Shown piece by piece: positions 1 through 8,823 of a DNA stretch of 60,470 bases. Below the pieces are notes generated by a model. That model made no database searches. It saw only the letters and a program-made list of their open reading frames with translations, and was not told where the DNA came from. The stretch's first letter is position 1; each line of letters opens with the position of its first letter. Source of the DNA: an uncultured Lysobacterales bacterium (GTDB taxonomy: Bacteria; Pseudomonadota; Gammaproteobacteria; Xanthomonadales; SZUA-36); NCBI GenBank assembly GCA_937924405.1, contig CALDVW010000044.1, positions 1-60,470 of the forward strand, read 5' to 3'. A program made the position numbers and the translations under genes.

Positions 1-908
1 TCGGCAAGCCCCTTGATGGAGGCCATGGCTCCTGCCAGGAAGATGGTCCTGATGTTGGAGAATTCAGAGCTCGAGCTATAAAACTGGAGCGCACGGCTTA
101 TCTGGTGAACGACGTTTAACATGAACGGCTCGAGAACTTCATCCTCGAAATTTTCCGGGCCGGGTTCCCCGCGCATGAAAAAGCCTGCCTGCTCAGCGGT
201 CATGTCGTAACGGCGCATGATTTCTTCAACCAGCTGATTCCCGCCAAACGGATGGTCGCGTGTGTAAGCCACACGCCCGTTTCGCAGAATCAGCAGACTC
301 GACAGATCGTAGCCGATGTCGAAAATACCGATAGTCTCGGTACTCCGAATTCCCTCGCGCTCCCGAATTAACTCGAAAGCATTCGCCATCGCGAATGACT
401 CGACGTCGACGACCCTGGTCTTCAAACCCAGTGAATCGAGCGCGTCCTGTCTGCTTTCTACATTTTCGTTTTTGCTCGCTGCCAGCAAAATATCCACCAT
501 GTCCGCATTCCTGGCGGACGGCCCCAGCACTTCGAAATCCAGACTGATTTCGTCAAGGGGGTAGGGGATGTACTGGTTCGCCTCGATCTGAACCTGACTT
601 TCAATATCCGCTTCCGCCAGGTTTGCAGGAAGGCTGATGGTCTTCGTGAATACAGCGGAACCCGAGACTGCAACAGCGCAGTATTTGGAATTCGAACCCG
701 AATTCCTGACTGCGGACTGAATCGCCTCCGATATGGCTTCAATATCCTGAACCGATTTTTCCACGATGACGCCCGGTGGTAGCGACTCGATCGCGAAGTG
801 GTCAATTCGATATGAATTACCGTGCTGGGAAAGCTGCAACAAGCGTATGCTTGATGACCCGATATCCAAACCCATTAAGGGTGGTGATTTGGTGCCCAAT
901 AGTTTCAA
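1..908 (-). CDS. pilM: Type IV pilus inner-membrane platform protein PilM (3' end outside window)
   Basis: PilM is an actin-like cytoplasmic ATP-binding protein that binds the PilN N-terminus and links the type IV pilus inner-membrane complex to the assembly ATPases. Reading leftwards from a TTG at 906-908, preceded by a GAGGG ribosome binding site, the product begins MKLLGTKSPPLMGLDIGSSS. It shows the actin-fold phosphate loop (GLDIGSSS), a second one (IFDIGYDLSS), and the family pattern around QVQIEANQYIPYPL. About 302 residues are present of the usual ~355, so the C-terminus and the expected pilNOPQ genes lie beyond position 1. It is divergent from mrcA, a classic gammaproteobacterial arrangement. 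The TTG start is chosen from the ribosome binding site and from alignment with the family N-terminus; no ATG occurs near it. Confidence 0.93.
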   Translation of the reverse strand, partial: MKLLGTKSPPLMGLDIGSSSIRLLQLSQHGNSYRIDHFAIESLPPGVIVEKSVQDIEAISEAIQSAVRNSGSNSKYCAVAVSGSAVFTKTISLPANLAEADIESQVQIEANQYIPYPLDEISLDFEVLGPSARNADMVDILLAASKNENVESRQDALDSLGLKTRVVDVESFAMANAFELIREREGIRSTETIGIFDIGYDLSSLLILRNGRVAYTRDHPFGGNQLVEEIMRRYDMTAEQAGFFMRGEPGPENFEDEVLEPFMLNVVHQISRALQFYSSSSEFSNIRTIFLAGAMASIKGLA

Positions 909-970
909 ATTGCCCTCAATCCTTTGCTCGACAATGGCTTACTGACACTTCCTGATCTAGTTTTTAACAG

Positions 971-1041
971 ATATTGAACAGTATCTCAATGCCGATTTGA
1001 CATTTTTTTTTACTGAACGCTGCAAAATAGCTGTTCAATAT
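971..1041. repeat. 11-bp perfect inverted repeat in the pilM/mrcA divergent gap
   Basis: ATATTGAACAG at 971-981 and its exact reverse complement CTGTTCAATAT at 1031-1041 are separated by 49 bases, in the 299-base gap between the divergent pilM and mrcA starts. A -35-like TTGACA (997-1002) and an A/T tract lie between the arms. The arms could be paired binding sites for a regulator controlling both genes, or a long-loop stem. No other gene is seen in this gap. Confidence 0.55.
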
Positions 1042-1207
1042 CCACCTGGGACCCGGTCGGGCAGGCTACGGAAACAGGCTGAAAGTAGTGATTTATATAC
1101 TGATTCGAAGAATGGCTGCTTCCATGCTTGCCACTGAATATCGTAATCTTACACCTACCGATATCAGAAGATCCGTCTTCTGGAAAATAGCATAACAGGA
1201 ATTTTAC

Positions 1208-3694
1208 GTGAAGAAACTGTTTCGTTGGTTCATTGTGTTCTTGCTGGTTTCTTCAATCCTGGGGATTTCGGCCGTTGGAATAACTTACCTGATTTTCGAA
1301 CCGGAACTTCCGGATGTCGAAACGCTGCGGGATGTTCAGCTTCAGGTGCCGCTCAGAGTGTTCAGCGAAGACGGTAAACTCCTCGGGATTTTTGGTGAAA
1401 AACGGCGAATTCCAGTCACCGTGCAGGAAATGCCCGATATGCTCAAACAGGCCTTTCTCGCCGGTGAAGATGCACGATTCTATGAGCACCCCGGACTCGA
1501 CTACCAGGGCATTACCAGGGCGGTATGGTCGTTACTGACTACCGGTGAGAAATCCATTGGCGGCAGTACAATCACCCAGCAGTTGGCCCGAAATTTTTTC
1601 CTGACTTCGGAAAAAACCTTTACACGAAAAATAAAGGAAGCGTTTCTTGCACTGAAAATTGAGCAGGAGCTTGAAAAGGACGAAATTCTCGAGCTCTATC
1701 TCAACAAGATTTTCCTCGGATACCGGGCCTACGGCGTGGGTGCCGCCGCGGAAGTCTACTATGGGAAGTCCACGAATCAGATATCCCTGGCCCAATCCGC
1801 AATGATTGCCGCTCTTCCCAAAGCGCCGTCAAGAATTAATCCCATCAAGTCGCCGGAGAGAGCACTGGAACGACGCAACTACGTTCTCGATCGCATGTTA
1901 GAGCTGGGCTATATCACCGAAGAACAGTTCAACCAGGCCTTGAATGAGCCGGACCGCGCTTATTATCATGGCGCAATTGCCGAAATCTCGGCCCCCTACG
2001 TTGCTGAAATGGTCAGGGTAAAAGCCCTTGGTTTACTCGGCTCAAAGGCTTATACAGGGGGCTATGTTGTCGTTACCACCATCAATAGCCGGCTACAAAC
2101 CGCCGCAAACCTGGCTGTCTCCAACGGGCTCGAAGAATATGATCAAAGACACGGCTTTCGCGGCCCGGAAGCTCATGTAGACCTGGCGGAAAGAACCAGC
2201 ACATCTGACTGGGATGAAGTGCTTTTACCCCACCGGCCTGTCTCCGGCCTCGAACCCGGTCTGGTCTTCGAGGTGGAGGAAGATCTGGCCCTGGTCTATC
2301 TGCGCAACGGTCAGACCATTGCATTATCGCTGGACGACATGAAGTGGGCGGCGCCTTTCATCAATCGGGACCGCAAGGGTAAGGCGCCAAAAACCGTAGA
2401 AGACATCATGGTGCCCGGCGACATTGTCCGGGCAAGGCTTCACAATGATGGTAACTGGAAACTGGGGCAGCTGCCGGAGGTCGAGGCGGCGCTGGTTTCT
2501 CTGGATCCCCGCAAGGGAGATATAAAAGCGCTGGTCGGCGGATATGACTTCGCACGCAGCAAATACAATAGAATTACCCAGGGGAAAAGGCAGCCCGGAT
2601 CGAGTTTCAAGCCCTTCATCTACTCGGCAGCGCTGGAAAAAGGATTTACTGTCGCCAGCCTGGTCAACGACGCACCCATCGTTTTCGAAGATTCCGAATT
2701 GGAGAGAACCTGGAAACCACAGAATTTCAGTGAAAAGTTTTACGGGCCAACCCGCTTGCGTGAAGCAATGGTCAACTCCCGTAACCTGGTCTCCATCCGG
2801 CTGCTGAGAGCCATTGGTATCGAATATGCAAGGGATTACATCACCCGGTTTGGATTCGAACGCGATGAACTGCCGGCAAACCTGTCCATGGCCCTGGGAA
2901 CTGCTTCCCTAACGCCTTTGTCGATGGCGCGGGGTTACGCTGTCTTCGCAAATGGCGGATACCTGGTTACACCCCAGTTCATACGCCGCATCACCGGCAT
3001 GGATGGAAAAGTTGTTTTTGAAACCCAGCCCTCAATAATCTGTGATGGCTGTGAAAAAGATGCGGCGGTGGCGGAAGAAGTTATCACTATTGAAAAGCTT
3101 GAGCCGGAACTCAGGCCACTCGAAATCGCCTCTGATAAGCAGGGGGTCACTGACGCTGAAAACAGCCCCCTCGTCCGGTACACCTCTCCGGAAAATCCAT
3201 ATGCCGAGCAAACCATTTCTCCCCAAAACGCCTATCTGGTCCGGTCCATGATGATGGACGTGGTGCGCAGGGGTACGGGTGTCAGGGCAATGCAACTGGG
3301 AAGGAAAGACCTCGCTGGAAAAACCGGCACCACCAATGAACAAAGAGACGCATGGTTTTCCGGTTATAACGACCATTTGGTCACTTCAGTCTGGGTCGGG
3401 TTCGATAATCACGACCCGCTGGGAAGGCGGGAACTTGGTGGGCGGGCAGCCCTGCCGGTCTGGATGGCGTATTCGGCCGCTGCGCTGGACGGCCTGGATG
3501 ACAGCCCACCGGTCATGCCCGAAGGCCTGGCCCAGGCAAAAATTGATCCCGAGACCGGATTACTGGCAAGACTTGAAAATGACGAGGCAATCATGGAAAT
3601 ATTCCAGGCAGGAAGATTGCCTCCAATGCAGGAAATTATTCAGGGAGACGACCCGGATGTCCCGCTCGAAGAAGACCCGTACGAAATATACTGA
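1208..3694 (+). CDS. mrcA: Penicillin-binding protein 1A, bifunctional transglycosylase/transpeptidase
   Basis: Class A PBP that polymerises lipid II into glycan strands and cross-links the peptide stems in the periplasm, anchored in the inner membrane. The 828-residue product has an N-terminal membrane anchor (about 5-30) and a GT51 domain with catalytic Glu87 in GEDARFYEH, plus GGSTITQQLARN and YLNKIFLG. An inserted OB-like region of PBP1A type follows, then a transpeptidase domain with nucleophile Ser465 in SSFK, an SRN-type second motif and KTGTT at Lys705. The start is GTG with an AGGA ribosome binding site 8 bases upstream. Length matches gammaproteobacterial PBP1A. It is divergent from pilM, and its last 38 bases are shared with the next gene, suggesting translational coupling. 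Confidence 0.97.
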   Translation: MKKLFRWFIVFLLVSSILGISAVGITYLIFEPELPDVETLRDVQLQVPLRVFSEDGKLLGIFGEKRRIPVTVQEMPDMLKQAFLAGEDARFYEHPGLDYQGITRAVWSLLTTGEKSIGGSTITQQLARNFFLTSEKTFTRKIKEAFLALKIEQELEKDEILELYLNKIFLGYRAYGVGAAAEVYYGKSTNQISLAQSAMIAALPKAPSRINPIKSPERALERRNYVLDRMLELGYITEEQFNQALNEPDRAYYHGAIAEISAPYVAEMVRVKALGLLGSKAYTGGYVVVTTINSRLQTAANLAVSNGLEEYDQRHGFRGPEAHVDLAERTSTSDWDEVLLPHRPVSGLEPGLVFEVEEDLALVYLRNGQTIALSLDDMKWAAPFINRDRKGKAPKTVEDIMVPGDIVRARLHNDGNWKLGQLPEVEAALVSLDPRKGDIKALVGGYDFARSKYNRITQGKRQPGSSFKPFIYSAALEKGFTVASLVNDAPIVFEDSELERTWKPQNFSEKFYGPTRLREAMVNSRNLVSIRLLRAIGIEYARDYITRFGFERDELPANLSMALGTASLTPLSMARGYAVFANGGYLVTPQFIRRITGMDGKVVFETQPSIICDGCEKDAAVAEEVITIEKLEPELRPLEIASDKQGVTDAENSPLVRYTSPENPYAEQTISPQNAYLVRSMMMDVVRRGTGVRAMQLGRKDLAGKTGTTNEQRDAWFSGYNDHLVTSVWVGFDNHDPLGRRELGGRAALPVWMAYSAAALDGLDDSPPVMPEGLAQAKIDPETGLLARLENDEAIMEIFQAGRLPPMQEIIQGDDPDVPLEEDPYEIY

Positions 3695-4352
3695 GCGCCC
3701 TGCCCCCCGGCATATTCGCCGGCTGCAGCAAACCCGACTGGAAGTGGCGGCCGAGGCGGCTCGAATTATCGCCACGGAAGGTCAACACAACTACCACGCC
3801 GCGAAAAAGAAAGCTGTCGAGAGAATTGGCGTCAGTGAGCGGCTGGCGCTACCCAGCAACATTGAAGTCAAGGACGCACTCAAGCGATACCAGCTCTTAT
3901 ACGGCGGAACGGCACACACCGACAATCTGGAACAGCTTCGCCTGACAGCCATAGCGGCTATGAAGCTATTTGAAAAATTCAATCCCAGATTGGTCGGAAC
4001 GGTGCTTGACGGGACCGCCAACGAGCATTCGAGAATCTCACTGCATGTTTTTGCCGACTCGCCCGAAGATATTGTCCTCTACTTCCTTGAAAACGGCGCT
4101 CCTTTCAGCCAGGAACAGCATCAAATTCGCTGGTTCGACGGCAAACACCGCACCGTGCCGCTGATCGTATTTGATCTGGAAAGCTCAACGATTGAGTTGA
4201 CTGTATTCGAGCCGGTGCATCTCAGGCAGGCTCCGCCGAGCCCGATTAACGGAAAACCGCAACGGCGGGCCACACTGGCAGAGGTTGAATTCCTGTTGAC
4301 AGAATCACGGGCTGTGGCCACCGCTGCCGGTCATTCATCCCCGACAGCCTGA
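3657..4352 (+). CDS. Conserved hypothetical protein overlapping the mrcA 3' end
   Basis: A 231-residue soluble protein with no signal peptide or membrane segment. The ATG at 3657 lies inside mrcA, 38 bases before its stop, and follows a GGGAG ribosome binding site; the reading frame extends further upstream, but that part is only mrcA in another frame. The N-terminus is basic (MSRSKKTRTKY). A helical region includes AARIIATEGQHNYHAAKKKA. The C-terminal half, with EKFNPRLVGTVLDGTANEHS, HVFADSPEDIVLYFLE and VPLIVFD, recalls a nucleotidyltransferase-like alpha/beta fold. I recognise the pattern as widespread in proteobacteria but know no established function. The nucleotidyltransferase idea is inference from the pattern only. 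It converges on gltA, with 14 bases between the two stops. Confidence 0.8.
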   Translation: MSRSKKTRTKYTERPAPRHIRRLQQTRLEVAAEAARIIATEGQHNYHAAKKKAVERIGVSERLALPSNIEVKDALKRYQLLYGGTAHTDNLEQLRLTAIAAMKLFEKFNPRLVGTVLDGTANEHSRISLHVFADSPEDIVLYFLENGAPFSQEQHQIRWFDGKHRTVPLIVFDLESSTIELTVFEPVHLRQAPPSPINGKPQRRATLAEVEFLLTESRAVATAAGHSSPTA

Positions 4353-4366
4353 CCTCCCCCGATCCA

Positions 4367-5659
4367 CTAACTGCGACGATGCAATGCCCGGTATCTCCTT
4401 TCAACCGGACCGGCGTATACCTGCCGCGGCCGCCCGATTTTGGTTGGAGTTTCACATTGCTCAAGCCATTGGGAAACCCAACCCACGGTTCTGGCGATTG
4501 CGAACATTACCGTGAACATGCTGACCGGAATGCCCAGTGCCTTATAAATAATCCCGGAATAGAAGTCGACGTTGGGATATAGTTTTTTCTCGACGAAGTA
4601 GTCATCTTCCAGCGCGATCCGCTCCAGTTCCATGGCCAGGTCCATCATGGGATCGTCCTTGCCCAGTTCGTCCAGTACCTCGTAGCAAGCTGCCCGGATG
4701 ATGGTGGCGCGGGGATCGTAATTCTTGTAAACACGATGACCAAAACCCATCAGCCTGAATGGATCGGACTTGTCCTTGGCGCGTTTGACGTATTTCGGCA
4801 CATTGGAGATATCGCCGATTTCATCGAGCATTTCCAGAACCGCCTCGTTGGCGCCGCCGTGAGCCGGCCCCCACAGGGCCGAGATTCCCGCCGCTACACA
4901 AGCATATGGATTCGCTCCGGTCGAACCCACCAACCTGACCGTTGAAGTACTGGCGTTCTGTTCATGATCCGCGTGCAAAATGAACAGCAGGTCAAGCGCT
5001 TTGGCGGCCACTTCGCTGACTTCGTAGGTTTCGGCAGGAACGGAAAACATCATGTGCAGAAAGCGCTCGCAAAACCGCAGTGAGTTTTGCGGATAACCGA
5101 CGGGCCAGCCCATGTGATGCCGGTAACAGGCCGCGGCAATGGTAGGCATCTTGGCGATCATACGTTTGGCCGAAAGGATGCGGTGCTCCGGGTTTTCCAT
5201 ATCCAGCCTGTTGTGATAAAACGCCGCGAGCGAGCCGACCACACCCGCCATCATCGCCATGGGATGCGCATCGTAATGAAATCCGGAGATAAAGTGGTTG
5301 AGCTGCTCATTGACCATAGTGTGGTAGGTCAACTCATCGCGAAAGTGATTCAACTGGGTCTCGGTTGGCAATTCACCGTAGAGCAATAGATACGAAACTT
5401 CGACGAAAGTACTTCTCTCCGCCAGCTGTTCTATGGGATACCCCCTATAGCGCAGTATCCCTTTGCCGCCATCGATAAAGGTAATTTTGCTGGTGCAGGC
5501 GGCGGTGGCTGCAAATCCCGGATCGTAGGTGAAATAACCCAGTGTCGATGGCAGGGCTTTGATATCAAGCGTCGGTTCCCCTTCAGTCCCCAGGATTACC
5601 GGCAGATTCAGTTGGGTTCCACTTGATTCGTCAGTTACGTACACTTTTTTATCGGCCAC
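4367..5659 (-). CDS. gltA: Citrate synthase (type II, hexameric)
   Basis: Condenses acetyl-CoA and oxaloacetate to citrate, the entry step of the TCA cycle, in the cytosol. The 430-residue product carries the three catalytic regions: His in GPAHGGANE, His in GFGHRVYKN, and Asp in NVDFYSG. It also has the N-terminal extension with FTYDPGF and SKITFIDG typical of the NADH-sensitive type II enzymes. The frame is open to a GTG at 5674, but I choose the GTG at 5659 (VADKKVYV) because GCAGGAG sits just upstream of it and because family members begin MADKK. It is preceded by its own candidate promoter and lies downstream of rpmE2, separated from it by a terminator. Confidence 0.97.
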   Translation of the reverse strand: MADKKVYVTDESSGTQLNLPVILGTEGEPTLDIKALPSTLGYFTYDPGFAATAACTSKITFIDGGKGILRYRGYPIEQLAERSTFVEVSYLLLYGELPTETQLNHFRDELTYHTMVNEQLNHFISGFHYDAHPMAMMAGVVGSLAAFYHNRLDMENPEHRILSAKRMIAKMPTIAAACYRHHMGWPVGYPQNSLRFCERFLHMMFSVPAETYEVSEVAAKALDLLFILHADHEQNASTSTVRLVGSTGANPYACVAAGISALWGPAHGGANEAVLEMLDEIGDISNVPKYVKRAKDKSDPFRLMGFGHRVYKNYDPRATIIRAACYEVLDELGKDDPMMDLAMELERIALEDDYFVEKKLYPNVDFYSGIIYKALGIPVSMFTVMFAIARTVGWVSQWLEQCETPTKIGRPRQVYAGPVERRYRALHRRS

Positions 5660-5755
5660 TGGATACTCCTGCACTTATTCGCTTTCGCTGCCTAGTCGCA
5701 GACCGGCTATCTGGCAAATTTTCTCCGGTCATGAAAATTGTAATTAGAACAGTTG

Positions 5756-5786
5756 AATATAGCACATTTAATCAAAATCCAGCCAA
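5756..5786 (-). promoter_or_regulatory. Candidate gltA promoter with extended -10
   Basis: Read on the minus strand, TATATT (5756-5761) is preceded by TGC, giving an extended -10, with a weaker -35 TTGGCT at 5781-5786 and a 19-base spacer. It lies about 95 bases upstream of the gltA start, in an AT-rich stretch. Sequence match only. Confidence 0.4.
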
Positions 5787-5846
5787 TATTTAGTTTGTTA
5801 ATAATACGACGAACCGTGATAATAATAAGGGGTTAAGTGCGGGCAC

Positions 5847-5880
5847 AAAAAAACCCCGCCCTGGTCAGGACGGGGTTTTT
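5847..5880 (-). terminator. Rho-independent terminator after rpmE2
   Basis: On the minus strand a GC-rich stem, CCCCGTCCT paired with AGGGCGGGG (one G-U wobble, loop GACC), is flanked by A-rich sequence and followed by seven T. It lies 15 bases beyond the rpmE2 stop and isolates that gene from gltA. The A tract on the other side could let it act in both directions. Confidence 0.88.
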
Positions 5881-5894
5881 GAAAATAGCAGTGA

Positions 5895-6137
5895 TTATTT
5901 GCCGTAGCGCTTCTTGAATCGATCTACGCGGCCACCGGAATCGAGCACTTTGTGCTTACCGGTATAAAACGGGTGAGAGGCGCTGGAAACCTCAACCTTG
6001 ACGAGCGGATATTCATTCCCGTCTTCCCACTTTATGGTTTCCTTGCTGCTCATTGTTGAGCGGGTCAGGATCGAAAATTCAGAAGACATGTCCTGAAACA
6101 CTACTTTTTTGTATTCGGGGTGAATGTCGGCTTTCAT
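5895..6137 (-). CDS. rpmE2: 50S ribosomal protein L31 type B (zinc-independent form)
   Basis: An 80-residue L31 of the large subunit that contributes to the subunit bridge. It begins [16 protein letters not shown] and ends [11 protein letters not shown], the typical type B layout. It has no cysteine at all, so it is the C-minus form that does not bind zinc. In species holding both forms the C-minus copy usually replaces the zinc form under zinc limitation, but in several lineages it is the only L31; which applies here cannot be told from the window. It has its own promoter candidate and terminator, so is probably monocistronic. Confidence 0.96.
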   Translation of the reverse strand: MKADIHPEYKKVVFQDMSSEFSILTRSTMSSKETIKWEDGNEYPLVKVEVSSASHPFYTGKHKVLDSGGRVDRFKKRYGK

Positions 6138-6186
6138 GACAATTCCTATTAAAATTCAACAAACTCGCATACGCGAAAGACCGGCC

Positions 6187-6215
6187 AGTTTACTAATGCA
6201 TGCACCCGAATGCAA
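6187..6215 (-). promoter_or_regulatory. Candidate rpmE2 promoter
   Basis: On the minus strand, TTGCAT (6210-6215) and TAAACT (6187-6192) are separated by 17 bases, about 50 bases before the rpmE2 ATG and just after the hemW stop. I see no Zur-box-like palindrome here. Confidence 0.4.
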
Positions 6216-6221
6216 GGCCTT

Positions 6222-7367
6222 TCAAGGCAGGAAAATAGCCTGAATTTCATTATTGAAACGCCACCCCAGCTCCGATGCTTTCAACAAGTCACCATCATCG
6301 TTCAACAGGCCTTTCGCCAATGCCTCTTCAACCTGGCCGGATACCTCGCTCCAGGCCATGCCTGTCCGGGCTGAAAACTGTGACTTCCTGATACCGTCAC
6401 GTAACCTGAGCTGGTTCAGAAAAAACTCGAAAATACGCTCCCGCTCACCCAGCACTCGATCTTCGATAATACTTTCACCATCTACCACCTGCTTCATCCA
6501 CGTCAGCGGATGCTTGTGCCTGACACGCCTTCTGATGGCCTGCTCTGATGGAAGCGTAATTTTTCCATGTGCGCCTGCACCGATCCCGATGTAATCGCCA
6601 TATCGCCAGTAGTTGAGATTGTGCCGGCACTGATAGCCGGCGCGTGCCCAGGCTGAAATCTCATACTGTTCGTAGGTTGCTTTTGCCATGACTTTTGCGC
6701 ATTCCAGTTGCATGTCCCACGCAATTTCATCATCAGGCAATTGAGGCGGGTTCACATGGAAAGCCGTATTGGGCTCTATGGTCAGCTGGTAATGTGAAAT
6801 ATGGCTGGGAGCACAGGCGATAGCCTCCTTAACATCCTGGACCGCGCCATTGACTGACTGGCCCGGCAATGCATACATCAGATCGATATTGAAATTGTCA
6901 ATTCCGGCCGCCCGGATCGATTCCACGGCCCTGTGGATTTCAGCCCGGCCGTGAATCCTGCCCAGAACATTCAACTGCTCATCGCTGAAGGTCTGGGCAC
7001 CGAGCGAAATGCGATTAACTCCCGCATCACGGTACGAAGAGAATCCATCGTGCTCCGTTGTCCCTGGATTCGCCTCCAGCGTCACTTCAGCAGCAGGGCT
7101 GACCGGTAATAAACCCCTGAACCCGCTGAGCAGAGTCTCGATCTGCCTGGCATTGAAAAGGCTGGGGGTGCCACCCCCGAAAAAAATGCTGTGCACAGTG
7201 CGGCCCCATACAAGCGGCAAGTCCTGTTCCAGGTCCGTCAGCAGCGCTTCAACGTATTCATCGGCGGGCAGTTCGTCTTTTGCCGCATGGGAGTTGAAAT
7301 CGCAATAGGGGCACTTGCGCACGCACCAGGGAAGGTGGACATACAGAGAGAGCGGGGGAAGTTTCAT
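6222..7367 (-). CDS. hemW: Radical SAM heme chaperone HemW
   Basis: HemW is a radical-SAM family protein that binds heme and hands it to respiratory enzymes; it is often misnamed coproporphyrinogen oxidase. The 381-residue product has Cys15, Cys19 and Cys22 in CVRKCPYC for the 4Fe-4S cluster. It lacks the extra Cys directly after this motif that HemN carries, which supports HemW over HemN. FFGGGTPS and LEANPGT are the SAM-binding regions, and a HemN-C-type domain fills the last ~100 residues. Nineteen bases separate it from the rdgB stop, so rph-rdgB-hemW probably form one transcript. Confidence 0.95.
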   Translation of the reverse strand: MKLPPLSLYVHLPWCVRKCPYCDFNSHAAKDELPADEYVEALLTDLEQDLPLVWGRTVHSIFFGGGTPSLFNARQIETLLSGFRGLLPVSPAAEVTLEANPGTTEHDGFSSYRDAGVNRISLGAQTFSDEQLNVLGRIHGRAEIHRAVESIRAAGIDNFNIDLMYALPGQSVNGAVQDVKEAIACAPSHISHYQLTIEPNTAFHVNPPQLPDDEIAWDMQLECAKVMAKATYEQYEISAWARAGYQCRHNLNYWRYGDYIGIGAGAHGKITLPSEQAIRRRVRHKHPLTWMKQVVDGESIIEDRVLGERERIFEFFLNQLRLRDGIRKSQFSARTGMAWSEVSGQVEEALAKGLLNDDGDLLKASELGWRFNNEIQAIFLP

Positions 7368-7386
7368 CGGCTCCGGTCATTACCCG

Positions 7387-8019
7387 TCAGGTTGCGAATT
7401 CCATCTTCATCTGTTCTGCCATCAGAGCCAGTGCCTGGCCTCGGTGGCTGAGCCGGTTTTTTACCTCTGCAGGCAGTTCTGCCGATGAACAGTTCATGCC
7501 GGGCACCCGGAACAGGGGGTCGTACCCAAAGCCACCCTCACCTGACGGCGCTTCCATGATTCGGCCATCCCATTTTCCAATTGCCATCAGCGGGGCCGGA
7601 TCCAGGCTATGACGAACCATCACCATGGCGCAATAGAAATGAGCCCCGCGCCCACTTTCGGGCACACCCTTCAGTGCCTCCAGAAGTTTGAGATTGTTGG
7701 CACAGTCATCACCGCCGGGACCCGCGAATCGGGCCGAATATATCCCCGGGCCACCGTTCAATGCGTCCACTGCCAACCCGGAATCATCACCCAGGGCAGG
7801 CAGGCTGGTCAGGCTGGAGGCATGCCTGGCCTTGATCAATGCATTTTCGATGAAACTCAGGCCATCCTCTTTTGCCGCAGAAATTTTCCACTCGCTTTGG
7901 GGACGGACCGACCAGCCGAGCGGCTTTAGCATTGCCGTCAACTCCTTCAGTTTTCCAGGATTCCCGCTCGCCAGGACCAACGGCCGGCCCGATAAATTCA
8001 ACTCATTCACCCAGTGCAT
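7387..8019 (-). CDS. rdgB: XTP/dITP (non-canonical purine NTP) pyrophosphatase
   Basis: Hydrolyses dITP, XTP and ITP to monophosphates, keeping deaminated purines out of DNA and RNA. The 210-residue Ham1/RdgB product shows [11 protein letters not shown] near the N-terminus (substrate loop), the metal-binding region [30 protein letters not shown] and LSHRGQAL. The start overlaps the rph stop by 17 bases. The ATG at 8019 sits only two bases after AGGAAG, so a slightly later start (GTG four codons on) is possible; E. coli RdgB begins close to the substrate loop. Middle gene of rph-rdgB-hemW. Confidence 0.95.
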   Translation of the reverse strand: MHWVNELNLSGRPLVLASGNPGKLKELTAMLKPLGWSVRPQSEWKISAAKEDGLSFIENALIKARHASSLTSLPALGDDSGLAVDALNGGPGIYSARFAGPGGDDCANNLKLLEALKGVPESGRGAHFYCAMVMVRHSLDPAPLMAIGKWDGRIMEAPSGEGGFGYDPLFRVPGMNCSSAELPAEVKNRLSHRGQALALMAEQMKMEFAT

Positions 8020-8719
8020 CTTCCTGGAACTTCATCAGACGCCGGATACCCTGCTCCGCCAGTCGCAGCATTTCATCCAGTTCGTCGCGACGAAATGCAT
8101 GGCCTTCGGCAGTTCCCTGAAGTTCGATGAATGCACCACCATCATTCATCACCACGTTCATGTCGGTTTCAGCGGTTGAGTCTTCCGGGTAGTCCAGGTC
8201 CAGCACTGGCGTATTGTTGAAAATGCCCACTGAAACCGCAGCGACCTGGCCATGCACCGGGCTGCTTTTGATCACTCCTTTCGCCGTCAGCCATCGGCAT
8301 GCCTCGACCAGGGCAACATAAGCTCCGGTGATGGATGCCGTTCTGGTTCCACCATCAGCCTGGATCACGTCGCAATCCAATGTGATGGTTCGTTCGCCAA
8401 GAGCGGATCTGTTGGTTACTGCCCGCAGGGACCGGCCAATCAGCCGCTGGATTTCCAGCGTACGCCCGCCTTGTTTTCCACGCGCCGCTTCGCGCGACAT
8501 GCGGCTTCCTGTGGAACGGGGCAACATGCCATATTCCGCGGTAACCCACCCCTCTCCTTTGCCACGTAAAAACGGCGGTACTCTCTCCTCAACCGAAGCC
8601 GTGCAAAGTACTTGTGTGTCACCGCAACACATCAGCACGGAACCCTCCGCATGACGGGTGAAGTTTCGCTTGATAACAGTTTTCCGCAGTTCGTCTGCCG
8701 CTCTACCACTTGGTCTCAT
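8003..8719 (-). CDS. rph: Ribonuclease PH
   Basis: Phosphorolytic 3'-to-5' exoribonuclease that trims tRNA 3' ends and takes part in rRNA turnover; it works as a hexamer. The 238-residue product is full length: MRPSGR start, [29 protein letters not shown] split over the early strands, [17 protein letters not shown] (phosphate-binding region), and [23 protein letters not shown] with the conserved Asp residues. First gene of the minus-strand rph-rdgB-hemW set, divergent from yicC. Confidence 0.97.
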   Translation of the reverse strand: MRPSGRAADELRKTVIKRNFTRHAEGSVLMCCGDTQVLCTASVEERVPPFLRGKGEGWVTAEYGMLPRSTGSRMSREAARGKQGGRTLEIQRLIGRSLRAVTNRSALGERTITLDCDVIQADGGTRTASITGAYVALVEACRWLTAKGVIKSSPVHGQVAAVSVGIFNNTPVLDLDYPEDSTAETDMNVVMNDGGAFIELQGTAEGHAFRRDELDEMLRLAEQGIRRLMKFQEDALGE

Positions 8720-8823
8720 TTCGATTTCCTGAATTTATGATGCTGGCCGGTAGTATCTGATCGCTGACGCGACTACCAATTGCCGGTAATATTGTGCCAA
8801 GCAAGCCAATGGACAACAATTTT

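Noticed and set aside
997-1028. Sigma-70 promoter from the TTGACA box before mrcA
   Set aside because: No acceptable -10 lies 16-18 bases downstream; the nearest AT-rich hexamer gives a spacing of 20.
3279-3656. Upstream extension of the gene that ends at 4352
   Set aside because: This stretch encodes the mrcA transpeptidase end in another frame; the real start is ATG 3657 with a ribosome binding site.
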